Assembly (NCBI RefSeq): GCF_016808095.1
Contig: NC_068975.1
Location: forward strand, 35,424,001-35,488,000
Reading direction: 5' to 3'
DNA length: 64,000 bases
From: Vigna angularis
Lineage: Eukaryota > Streptophyta > Magnoliopsida > Fabales > Fabaceae
Part shown: positions 1 through 10,941 of the stretch, one piece after another
Layout: each line of letters opens with the position of its first letter
Position numbering within the stretch: position 1 is the stretch's first letter
Notes under the pieces: generated by a model
The model's input: only the letters and a program-made list of their open reading frames with translations
Told to the model about the DNA's origin: nothing
Database searches by the model: none
Translations under genes and position numbers: made by a program

Positions 1-2363
1 AATATAAAAGTTAAATACGTTACTTTAGAATATTTAATTATATTATTTACAAATATTTAATAAGATACCTTTAAAATTTGTTATGTTATTTTGAAGGTTT
101 AATTATATTATTTATAAGGTAAAAGTTTGTTCTTTTTAAATCTTTTATTATATTATTTTAAAATTTAAAATCTTTTTATTTTGAAGGTAAAAGTTTATCA
201 GATTAATTTAAAATGTTTAATTATATTATTTATAAATGTTTAAATAGTTTATAGAATAATTTGTATGAATATTTTAAATTTATTAAAAATATAAATATAT
301 TTAAAATTCATATAAAAAAAATTATAAAAGTTGAAGCAGTTAAGAATCTTTGATCAAATTCTTTTAGATTTCTAAAAAATTAAAATAGCTTTTAATTAAG
401 AACGAAATATAAATTTTATTAAAGTTTGGAGAAGGAGTGTGAAAGGGTTGGAGGTAAAAGGTCAAACAGTTTGTCTTAGTTTTTGTGATTCGAAATTGGT
501 TTTGCAATTACCATACTTGAGTATCTCTTTTTTTCCTGTACCCCTATAAGTCAAGTGAAAAGACATTTTTGCCCTAACGTAAACAAACCTTATTTGCGTG
601 TGAGGGTAAATGGACTACGTTTCTAGTTTTAGAATCACTAAAACTATAGCTCCACACTTTTTTCTTATGTGAAAAAAATTACCTCATAATTATATATTTA
701 CTTATAATTATATATTTACTTCTATGTGGATATTTTTCTTATTTTTTATTTTATCCACTCACAGTCAAGTCTTATGAAAGAACAAGATTTTCAGTCGGTG
801 GCATTGAAAATGCCAACTTTTTTCTGAAATAACAAGTTTGAAAAAATAAATTATTGGAAGAATTGTGATCATATAATGTCTCTTTCTGTAAAAAAAAAAA
901 ATTATTGGAAGAATCGTGGATCATAAAATGTCTCTTTCTGTAAAATGGGTAGCTGATCTTAAAGATGTGATTAATGCTTTTGTCCAAACATGCAGCATAA
1001 AAATCTATCATGTCACTGTTTTCTTCATGAAATAAAATTATTATAATATAGTTTTTTCATGTTTCTGTGGTAACAAACCTATGTCAGAAAAATCCATTCA
1101 ACTTCTATGAAACAAATAATACAATAATGCAGCTTTTTTAAAGGGTGCCTTTATTCCTCCTATTTTCTTCTGTTCTTTCAATTCCACATTTTAAACGTCC
1201 ATTTAAGTAAATAATGTTTCAATAGGTCTACATAATAAATTCTTCTTTTAAAATATTATTTTGGAAAACAAAAATCAATTTTTTAATGCAAATGTAATAT
1301 TTTGCACATATATGTTTTCCTTTTCAAATTAAGCAAATTTTGGGTGATTTAATTTTTAATTTTAAAATACGATTTATTAATGAGTTTTATTAAATGCACA
1401 TGATTGAAAGAAAATATGAATAGATGTACAAGAGTCTTAAATCTTCACACTTTTTCAATGATTTTCCTTGAAATTTAAATTACATGACATGATATTTTTG
1501 GAGAGAACATAAATGTTGGAAGAAATTAACAAATTCAATTTTCTTTTGGCGAAATTGATTAACGTAGTAACCATTTTTCATATTTTTAAACAAATTCATA
1601 AAATTTATTATTTTCATCATTTTCTTTTATCTATTTTTTATTCTCTTATACAATTCAAACAAAGCTAAAGAGAGCATTATTTAACACTGAGAAAAAAAAT
1701 CACATTATCATTCAATTTTAGAACAGGGTTAGTTTTGAAGAAATTTTAAATTTCTTATTTAAATTTATATAAAATTCTTATTTAAATTTATATAAAATTC
1801 TTATTTAGGAGCCGTCCTCCTTGAAAAACAGATTTTTTTTTTAGATTTTCATTGTAAAACTCATTCCAATGAAAGTACAAACTTCATCTTGTAATAATAA
1901 GCAGTATAGTATTAGTAATAGTTATTAATTATCTTAAATTTAGTATTTTAATCAAATAAAATGAAAATTAATTGGTATATATAAGCATTTGCATAATTAA
2001 AAAAAAAACATTTCAATAATTTCGAAACAAAAGTAAAAAGGAAGAGAAGTAGGTAAACAATTAGCAAAATTGATTTAGATGTGATCAGTTAATAGTTTAT
2101 ACAAATATCATTCTCCCCTCTCTCTCTCTCACGATATAGATTAAATCTCTGATCTCTCTATTTTCTCCCTTTCTCTGGTGGCTATATAAATTGTTGTACA
2201 AATATTATATAAGTAACATCTCTTTGTATCAATCTTTCTGTGAATAAACACAGATTCCTGCTACCTAGTTTATGTTTGATTCTTGCTTTTTATTTATAAA
2301 AACAAATTAGCTGAAGTAATACAACAGTGTTATTTGCATCATCATCTATGAACGTAGTGAATG
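1..2363. other. AT-rich intergenic sequence
   Basis: No coding sequence is supported here; the reading frames present are short and low in complexity. Two small tandem duplications are visible. One is a motif of about 45 bp containing ATTATTGGAAGAAT at about 850-890, repeated at 900-943. The other is a unit of about 25 bp (TTCTTATTTAAATTTATATA) at about 1753-1806. The right end, next to 2364, should contain the 3' UTR of the minus-strand CBSX5-like gene. Confidence 0.7.
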
Positions 2364-4108
2364 TTAGCACATGAATTTAAGGTGCTCTCTGAAAACTTTC
2401 AACATTGCTTGGAAAGTAACAATGCCAGTCAAGGTTCCATCTTCTTCCACAACCCACACGTAGCTTACACGATGAGCCAGAGCCTGAATCATCACCGCCA
2501 CCAGAGAACTCCACCGGTAACACACCATCGCTTCAGACCTTCTCCCCACCCTCCCAGAGTACCCTCCAAGCTTCCAATTCTTCCCGGAGCAAGAATCTTC
2601 GTCGGAGGAACAACTAGAAGAAAAAGAAGACCATGAACAAAGACCTGTTTCGTCAGGGAGCAACTCTGAGAGGTTCTTGTCTTCCACCCTCTCCTTCACC
2701 AACTGCACCAAGTCCTCCGGTGGGCCGCCACAGTCAATGTAAGAAGTGAAGTCGCCGGCAGAGAGCGTTGCCATGGCAGGCACAACGGCCTCATCGCAGG
2801 AGTTGAGCACAAATGGCGAGATTTCGCCAACGAACTTGCCATTGGGGTCAACAATGGCGACGGAGCTTTGGTATATGAGGGACAGGGACAAGAGGTCCAA
2901 AACAGAGGACGCAGGGTCATTGTAGCACACTGCAAAGAGGTTTTGCGTGTCGATGGCGCCTAAGGTGTTGATGGGGCTAGCCGCTGTTGGGGAAAACACA
3001 CCGATTGAGTTGAGGAGATACCGGAAGATGTCCTCTTGGGTGAGCCAACAGTAGGTGGTTTTGTCAGCGTGCCGCAAGTTGGAGTCAAAAACTTCGAACT
3101 GATTCTGTATTGGTATCACCAGGTTGTGCACCCCTTCATGCATAACATCTATAGCCTCGGCCAAACTGCAAACAGACCAAACACATCACACTTTTACAAC
3201 ATCTCATATTATGCGTATCCATGTCTTAATCAAACTTCACATAACTAAGCCTGCATTCGAAAATTCCAATTTACAACAACCAACTTGTCATGTCACACAA
3301 AGAAACCATAACCTTCTGCCACCAAATTTCTCCATGTTAGTATGTAAGTAGAATATCATCCAATCTTGATTTAAATAACAAGGAGAAGGAAAATTGGAAT
3401 TAAGTTTCATTCAACAAATATTTTATCCACCTTTCCTTTATAGTTTGATCATTAAATTTGACATGCTGTGATGCAGATTTTGGTTGGAATTTGAAAGGGT
3501 GAATGTTATAGTGTTGTAGGTGATAGGTGTTATCTGAAACTATGAATGAAAAGTGAAAGGTGAAAAGGGGAAAATGACATTAAATATCAGTACAGTAGAT
3601 AAGAAGAAAAGTGTGGATGGTTAGGTTTTTGTTGAATTATAACAGGTCAAGAAAAATAAAAGGCAAAGTAACCGGGCGCGACGTACAAGCGTTGGAAAGG
3701 AAAAGAGATTGGAGAAGAAGGAAAGAGAGAGGAAGCATACCTGGCAGTGGGTGGAAGGTGGCGGACGAGGAGAGAGGAGGTTTGGTGGAGGATGGCGGAG
3801 ATGGGGGAATTGAGGGCGGCGGAAGGGGAGGAGAGGTTTTGGGGTTTGGAGAGGAAGCAGATGATGTCGACCATGCAAACCTTACCGATGCAGGTGCAGG
3901 TGGTGCATTTGGAAATAGTGGTTTGGTGCTTTGGTTGTGGTTTCCTAATGAAGGAGTGATGGCAGTTCCAGACGGAAACGTAGTTGTCGTCGATCTTTTT
4001 TAGGGCGGCGAGGGCGTCGGCTACGGTGTCGTCGACGGAGAGAGACCTGAGTGGCGGTTTCCCAAGACAGAGGTCGGATAACTCATGCCTCGACAATCTA
4101 GCTGCCAT
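2364..4108 (-). CDS. CBSX5: CBS domain-containing protein, CBSX5-like
   Basis: Two exons: 4108-3741 and 3165-2364. The junction joins AG|T, the frame is kept, and the product is 389 aa. The donor reads CCAG|GTATG and the acceptor TTTGCAG|T. CBS domains are small adenosine-ligand sensing modules that occur in pairs. The N-terminus (MAARLSRHELSDLCLGKPPL, then SVDDTVADALAALKK) and the C-terminal EEDGTLTGIVTFQAMLKVFR segment match my recollection of plant CBSX5 proteins, and the length fits that family (about 390 aa). A cysteine-rich stretch (CTTCTCIGKVC) interrupts the first CBS repeat at about residues 68-78, and a Ser-rich acidic linker lies near residue 300. Cellular role is poorly known. An ATG two codons upstream (4114) is in frame, but the MAARLS start is the usual form. 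Confidence 0.9.
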
Positions 4109-4236
4109 ACACAATTAAATCAGCCGAGGAAGAGAAAGGGGAAGTGAGAGAAAGAGGGGGAGAAACTTTCAAGATTCAGAATTCTCGAGAGAGAGACTTG
4201 CTTCTGTCTTCTGACCCAGAACCAGAGGAGGCTCTC

Positions 4237-4245
4237 TTATTTATA
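4237..4245 (-). promoter_or_regulatory. TATA box of the CBSX5-like gene
   Basis: On the minus strand TATAAATAA lies about 130 bases upstream of the start codon at 4108, and a purine/pyrimidine-rich leader (GAGAGAG, CTTTCTC) fills the gap. The spacing suits a plant core promoter with transcription starting near 4210. The transcription start itself is inferred. Confidence 0.55.
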
Positions 4246-4420
4246 GGAAGATTGTTACCGGAATAGCCGGTAGAGCATGCATCTAAACTGCCTCTATGTA
4301 GGTTGGAGATGTGGTTACTAGACAACCAATTCTCAAATCACATTAACCATATATATATATATATATATTTGCTAATTTACTTAAAAGATTTTCTGTTGTT
4401 ATCTCTCTTAAAAAAACAAC

Positions 4421-4674
4421 TTTAAATTTAAGATATTTTAATAATTTTAAATTTTAATTTAAAATAAAAAAATAAAAGATAGTTATTTATCCTTTCTGTT
4501 ATTATTTTTTTTTATTTTTTATTTTAAAAAACCAGTACCTTTTATTTTATTTTATTTTAAAAAACAACTATTTTTAAAAAAAATATATAATAAAAAGTAA
4601 TAACTTGGTGGAGATGATAAATAACTATCTTTTATTTTTTTTATTTTAAATTAAATTTTAAAATTATTAAAAGA
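4421..4674. repeat. AT-rich foldback, first of a pair
   Basis: The arm 4421-4491 (TTTAAATTTAAGATATTTTA through GATAGTTATTTATC) is repeated in inverted orientation at 4616-4674 (GATAAATAACTATC through AAAATTATTAAAAG). The spacer is about 125 bp. It resembles a MITE-like hairpin, but I see no clear target duplication. A related foldback follows directly. Confidence 0.6.
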
Positions 4675-4693
4675 TTCCTATTAAAAAGAATCA

Positions 4694-5001
4694 ATTTTAA
4701 ATTTAAAGATATTTTAATAATTTTAAAATTTAATTTAAAAACAATAAAAGATAGTTATTTATCATGGGTTCATGTATATGAGTAATTATTACTTTTTATT
4801 TAAAAAATTAACTATTTTTTATTTTATTTTTTATTTTGAAAAACTAACTACCTTTTAAAAAAAATAAAATAGAAAATAATAACTATTCATACATGAACTA
4901 ATAAAAAATATAGACTAATAAGAATGATAAATAACTATCTTTTACTTTTTTATTTTAAATTAAATTTTAAAATTATTAAAATATTCATAAATTTAAAGTT
5001 G
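4694..5001. repeat. AT-rich foldback, second of a pair
   Basis: The arm starting at 4694 (TTTTAAATTTAAAGATATTT through GATAGTTATTTATC, about 4763) returns inverted at 4926-5001. Pairing continues inwards, because GGTTCATGTATATGAGTAAT near 4766-4785 faces AATAACTATTCATACATGAA near 4879-4898. The arms therefore exceed 100 bp. It is homologous to the foldback at 4421-4674. Confidence 0.6.
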
Positions 5002-5082
5002 ATTTTTTTTTAATAAAAAATTTTTTTTAACCTAAAACTTGGTACAATTAACTAAACAAACTCTTTAAATAAATTAACAAAC

Positions 5083-5086
<4 letters not shown>

Positions 5087-5117
<31 letters not shown>
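5087..5117. repeat. (AT)n microsatellite
   Basis: A nearly pure TA dinucleotide run of about 30 bp in noncoding sequence. A shorter (AT)n run occurs at 4349-4370. Confidence 0.8.
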
Positions 5118-5121
<4 letters not shown>

Positions 5122-5535
5122 TTTATTCTTTTTCTTAATTTCTCTCCAAAAGACAAAAGTGAAAAAGATCGTCTCATATAAAAGAAAGAAGATAAAAAAT
5201 GCAATCTAATTTTTTTTACGAAAGGTATTAAGACATATGCAGAAAATATTTGTAAGATTAAATGATATAAAAAAATTGTGCGAGAAACATTTGGCTTACT
5301 GTAAAAATATAAATTGTAATTGGCAAAAGAAAGTAGTATATTTTCCATAACTTTAATATTTAACGAAAATACGAGAATACTTAATTAGAAGAGAATGACG
5401 GAACGAAGTGCGTCGCTTTTTGTCATTGTCCTCCCTCTCTGGTTTTGAGGTAAGCTTTGATACAACTACCATCACCCTCCTATTTATCTTCATTACTTTT
5501 TATTTTTTTAGTGGTTTTAGGTTTCCTAAATCTAT

Positions 5536-5588
5536 TATTATTATTATAATAATAATAATAATTATTATTATTATTATTATTATTATTA
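5536..5588. repeat. (ATT)n-(AAT)n-(ATT)n microsatellite
   Basis: A trinucleotide repeat that switches strand: ATT units, then AAT units, then ATT units again. The first two blocks can fold on each other. The methionine-led reading frame across it (poly-Ile) is an artefact of the repeat. Confidence 0.8.
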
Positions 5589-5947
5589 AGTTTTAATACA
5601 GTTTAAATATTTTTTTTTCTTTTCACTTCTTCATATACATCTTTTTAAGAACTAAATTATGATGAAGTTTCATTATCCAATTCAGTCAATTGTTATCGTT
5701 ATGATCAATTATGATACATCAATAGTACTTTTCGCTTTAAAACTAAAATTTTATCACAACTCTATTATTTAAAAACACTTCAAAAGTTTTCAATAAAAAT
5801 TTAAACAATCCAGTCAAAACTTCATAGTCTCTTTAGACCGTATTTTTTATATTATTCATTTAAACATATGCAATTATTATTATTATTAGTGTAAATATAT
5901 ATAGGCATTTTTAAAATATTTATAAATTATTTAGAATTTAAAAATAA

Positions 5948-5950
<3 letters not shown>

Positions 5951-5993
<43 letters not shown>
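5951..5993. repeat. (TA)n microsatellite
   Basis: About 40 bp of alternating TA, flanked on both sides by TAATTATA-like sequence, in noncoding DNA. Confidence 0.8.
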
Positions 5994-5997
<4 letters not shown>

Positions 5998-5999
5998 TA

Positions 6000-8150
6000 G
6001 ATATAATTATATAAAAATATAATAATAATAATAATACCATCACCATCTATAAACCATCAGAGTGGTCATGCATGGCGTGTCGGTCTGCATCAACGTCAAA
6101 TGTTTGACTTTAAATTTTTTAAAATATAGCGTAAAAAAATATGTTTAAATAATTTTTCCCTCAAACATTTCTAATAGTATTTCGTGTAACTGTTTTTCAC
6201 AATTTATTTTTTTAAGTTAAAGATGGATTATTTTTTATTTTCTCTGAAAGTACTTTTTGGATAATATTTTTAAAACAAGTTGAGTGCAAAATTTATAACA
6301 ATAAAACATAAGCTAAAAAAATACATTTTTATTAGATAAATTAGAGCAGTCATTTAAATTATATTTGTTTTGACAGAAGATAATAGTATTGTTTATAATC
6401 GTTATTTAATGAGAATTTTCATTCCATGACAACCCTTTAATTTATAAATTTAGTTTTAATGATTTCAAAATAAGTCATCAATATTTAAAGACAATCTTAT
6501 AATATTATAATATAAATTATGCATTGCGAATACAAAAAATAATTTTTACTTTTAAGAAATTATTTATTATAAATTTTAATTATACTAAAATTGTGTATTT
6601 AAATATAAATTTTAATTATATAAAATAAATACTTATTTTTTATATTAAAATTTGTCAGATTAATCCGTTATTATTAAATTAGAAGTATATTTCCCGAGGA
6701 TTAAATTATAAGTTTAATTGAATAATCTTCACCTATATAATTTTAAGTTAACAATAAAATTAGGAAAGATCAACATTTAATAATGTTAAATCTGAAAAGT
6801 TTTACCTACATAATTAATGTTTCGGTTAAGAGTTGAGATTCTTTACTTAAAACATTTCAAGTTGTTCTGAAAATTAGATAATTTTTTTGGGAGTCATCTA
6901 TTATTTAAGTTTTGTTGTTTGTTCTCTCTTTACCTTCCCCAGTCAGTGTTAAGGATACCTGTCAAAGACATTCCGACACTTTAGTCATTAATTTTGAGTA
7001 ATAATGTTTAATAAAAATAAGTACTCAAAAATTAGTTAGTTAAAGTCCTATCAAACTTATATTTATAAATATTAAAATGGCATCACTCATTATCAATAAA
7101 TGGTAATTATCAATGACAGTTATTATTATTGATTATAATGTAACTATCTCGATGATTGTCTTTGTCGATCACTAAGTTTTTAATTATTTGTCCTGCTAAA
7201 TCCATTAGCCTGACATATATCCATACAATACAATTAAGTCCTAGAAAGTTGAAGAGTCACTTTTTCATATCAAGAAAACATATAAGACTTTAATTAAATT
7301 AAAAAAACAAATCAAAAAAGTAATTTTAGTATGAAAGTAAAAATGTTTTCTTCACAATCTAGCTCTTTGAATTTGTTATTGTACATGGAAATTCAAAGTA
7401 TTTTTCATAATTTAATCTAAACATATGTATGTGTCACTGTTCACGTTTTTCAACTTGTGTTTCTAAAACTCTAATGAATTTATTTTTCGTGACTAATGTT
7501 GTTCCTAAAAAGACGAGTTACTAATGATGCTCCGAAGATGCTTAGATGTAAATCGCCATCCTATGGAAGTTAACGACTTTTGAAGGAAACCTCTGTTGAA
7601 AGTTTTACGAAGACAACATCTAAAAAGGAGTTGTTTGAAAACTGCGATTTCCTTAGTAAGTTAAAAAAAACGTATTAAAACTAAGCGAGAACACAACAAA
7701 AAATCTTTGTATAAACCACACAATGTAAATTTAACCGATGGTAAAAAGTAACAACCACAACCCACACTTGGCACTACAAATTTTTTTTATGACGATCATA
7801 AAGTACAACCCCATCACATAGGCCACAACCAATAACATCACTCTTGGTGGTTCATCTAAAATTAAGATAAGAACTCAACCAAAATTCAACACATTAGTTA
7901 GTAGTAAAGAGTTTAATGCGTGCAATTTTCAACAAATTGGAGCCATCACGTTTGTCTTATATATTATGAAATTATCTTATTTTTAGTTTGTCTAAGATTT
8001 TTAATACACACTCCTATTTTTTGAATATAAAATTAAATATTAATAAATAATCTTTGGTAATGAGTGATGTAATAGACCAAACAAAAAAAATTCTAATTAA
8101 AGTAAGTTTTAACACAAACTTTGACACTAAGTAAATGTTAGCAATTTGGA
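6000..8150. other. AT-rich intergenic sequence without recognised features
   Basis: I see no exon-like coding stretch and no clear terminal repeats. The sequence is strongly AT-rich and consistent with decayed noncoding DNA. Confidence 0.6.
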
Positions 8151-8153
8151 TCA

Positions 8154-8154
<1 letters not shown>

Positions 8155-8206
<52 letters not shown>
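8155..8206. repeat. (TA)n microsatellite
   Basis: About 50 bp of uninterrupted TA dinucleotides, among the longest simple repeats in the window. Confidence 0.85.
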
Positions 8207-8211
<5 letters not shown>

Positions 8212-8323
8212 ACAATTATTAAATGTGTTAGAGTGATTATATTTTGTTAGCCAACCTTTTAAAGTGATTTAATTAAATAAATCTCACTAAGGACAAAAGT
8301 ATATTATCTAGTAATAATTTTAA

Positions 8324-8605
8324 GGCTTAAATGCTTACTTCGACTTCATGTTAACAAGTGAATTTATGTTTAGTACCCGGTTTTAAAAATGAAGATATTG
8401 GGTCCTATATTACAAAAAGTGTATGAATAAGGTCCACAAAGAAAGAACAAGTTCAACAAATCATCAAAGAAAAAGCTAGACACCATAAGAGAGAAGAGAA
8501 AAAATACGGCCCCGTCAGCATAGGGACTCAATGTCTTCATTTTTAAAACCGGGTACTAAACAAAAATTTATCTCTTAACCTGGAGACGAAGTAAGCATTT
8601 AAGCC
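8324..8605. mobile_element. Mutator-type MITE with 9-bp target duplication
   Basis: A 282-bp element whose ends are inverted repeats of about 80 bp. The left end begins GGCTTAAATGCTTACTTCG and the right end reads CGAAGTAAGCATTTAAGCC. Pairing continues inwards through GTACCCGGTTTTAAAAATGA on the left and its complement near 8540-8560. The direct repeat TAATTTTAA flanks it exactly on both sides (8315-8323 and 8606-8614), and a 9-bp duplication is typical of Mutator-like elements. There is no coding capacity, so it is non-autonomous. It lies in the gap between the CBSX5-like gene and acetolactate synthase. Confidence 0.88.
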
Positions 8606-9239
8606 TAATTTTAATTTGTTGAAAGAGTCAAATTACAATTATTAAAACTAAAGAGAAGTAATCGTCAAAGGTTACATAAGGAGTCATGGTCTTATATGTG
8701 AGAACATCATTTCATTCTTATTTCTTTCTCTTTATCTCATCAGAAGAGAAAATCTAAAGGGAACTAGATATACTCTACAAGATAAAAAAACAAATCCTTT
8801 CCACTTTAGTATTATAAGGGAATTGGGAACTGGTAAATTATAATGGTTTCTTGTTCTTAATTATTGATACATACATGATAAATTCTAATTATATACTTTA
8901 AATCAAACTCAATTTTATAAAACTAATTTATAAAATGAAATTTATATATAGGTATATATTATGAAATTTTCTGTAAGAATTTCAACAAAAGTTCGGACAG
9001 TGATTCAGTGTATAGGTTAATGCACATATACATGGTTAACAAAAAATAATGCCTCATACTCCTGTAAAATTCCTTAAATTATATTTTACATAGTTAGGTA
9101 AAAAGTTTTGTATACTGTTCATTTGTAAAAATTATAAAAAAATGACGTTTCTCCAAATAGTAAGACGCACATTATTGGTATTTTTACAGGAAGATGTGCA
9201 TGTTCATCTAATTGTTAAGTGGGTCTTAAAGTTATACGT

Positions 9240-9560
9240 TAAACGATGAAACTTAAGAATTAAAATATCTATTATTTAGGGTGGTCTGGTTGGTCTGTGA
9301 ATGATATCGTGTGGTCTATGATAATTTTGGAGATTGACGAAGAAAGTGACGTCACGTGCTCTTTGAGAGGGCACATAATTTGGGACCGGGAAATCTTGAC
9401 AACATGACTGCGGACAAACAATTTAGTATTTGTGTGGCTTGGGTATACCCGTGTCTCCTTTTCCGGCCTAATCATTCTCCTAATGTTTATCGGCACCACG
9501 CGGATTCAAACTTTCAACCCTTCAAATTCACAAATGAGGGGAAAAGATAATAACCAGAAA
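9240..9560. other. Intergenic island with ACGT-core motifs
   Basis: This stretch is visibly richer in G and C than its surroundings. It holds the perfect palindrome GTGACGTCAC (9346-9355), which overlaps a G-box CACGTG (9353-9358). Such ACGT cores bind plant bZIP factors. I cannot connect it to a gene: the reading frames across it are short on both strands and look like nothing I know. Confidence 0.4.
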
Positions 9561-10936
9561 GAAAGAATAAACCGTGAATGAAAAGGTAAACTTAATTTGT
9601 ATCTTCTTTATCATTCCTAACTTTAACTTTTTCAAACCTGAACCGTCTGGGCTACTATAGTATTACCTTTTTGAACGATGATATTTTGTATTGGCAGTAA
9701 GTATTTGTGGTCTTGAGCTCCATAGCTTTGAGAGAATTATTTTTAAGTCATTATTGTTTAGAATTCGAGGATACGAGTAATTTCATACTAATAATACTTT
9801 CAGATACAGATTTTTTTTACAATCCTTTGATATTATTTTTTACTTTCTTTTTTTTTCTTTTACAAATATAAAAATTAATCTTTTATAATTATTTTATTCT
9901 TACAATAAATTCACAAAGTATTTACATTGTTTGTTAGCTACATTTGAGTGGTTTAGAGTTAACGTGCTATGATACTCAGTCACTCCGATCCAACATTCAT
10001 AAGTTTTAAAGAATCTTAAATACAATTTATAATCGAAATTATAGGTAAAATATATTTATTATATATTGATCATGATTACGAATTATAAAATCTATATCAA
10101 AACCTATAAATATAAATCTTATAATATAAGTAATTATATTTATTGTGTATTTAAAATTTTACAGTGATAATTGATTGACTATATTAAACATCAAAGAAAT
10201 AATAAGAGAATTTCATAACGAAAATTGAAGACAATGTTAAAAAAACATATGAAAAAGAATAAAAAGATATTTTAATTATGATCTTCTACCCATACCAAAA
10301 ATAATATTATTTACTTGTAATTTAAATTCATTTCTTTCATGATTTTTTCATTTTAAGAGGAAAATAATGAAAATATTCTTTTCAACAAATTTAAAACTGA
10401 AAGAAAATCAAATTTTAATTATATATATATATATGTGTGTGTGTGTATTTTTTCAAATAAACATAATTAGCAAGCTTATTTTACTTTATTTTAAGATACA
10501 AAGTAATTCGTACCTTAAAAAAATCATCCATTCATTTATATGATAAATTCATTATAATTGAAGAAAATATTAAAGAAAAAAAATCATAAAATACTTATAG
10601 AAGGTTTAATAACGAGAGTATAAGACTCGCTAGTCTAGATGAAAGATAACAGTGATAACAATCCTAAAGACAACCATACTTACTTATGACCACTTCAAAA
10701 AATTGTATTAATGAATAATAGATTTTAATGAAGTTTCTTAATGCCGATACCATAAATTGACGCATTCACCTCATAAAAAAACATGTTGACATGTATTATA
10801 TTGCATGGATGCTATTTTAATTAATTAAGATATTATATTAATATTTTCTATATAGTATTTTAATTCTTTTAAAAAATTAATTCAATGATTCATATTTTAA
10901 AATAAATTTTAAATTGTAGAATCATTATAGATGTTA
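9561..10936. other. AT-rich intergenic sequence
   Basis: No gene recognised. A short (AT)n-(GT)n run lies at about 10420-10448. The end at 10937-10941 (ACTAA) is the target duplication of the LTR-like insertion that follows. Confidence 0.6.
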
Positions 10937-10941
10937 ACTAA

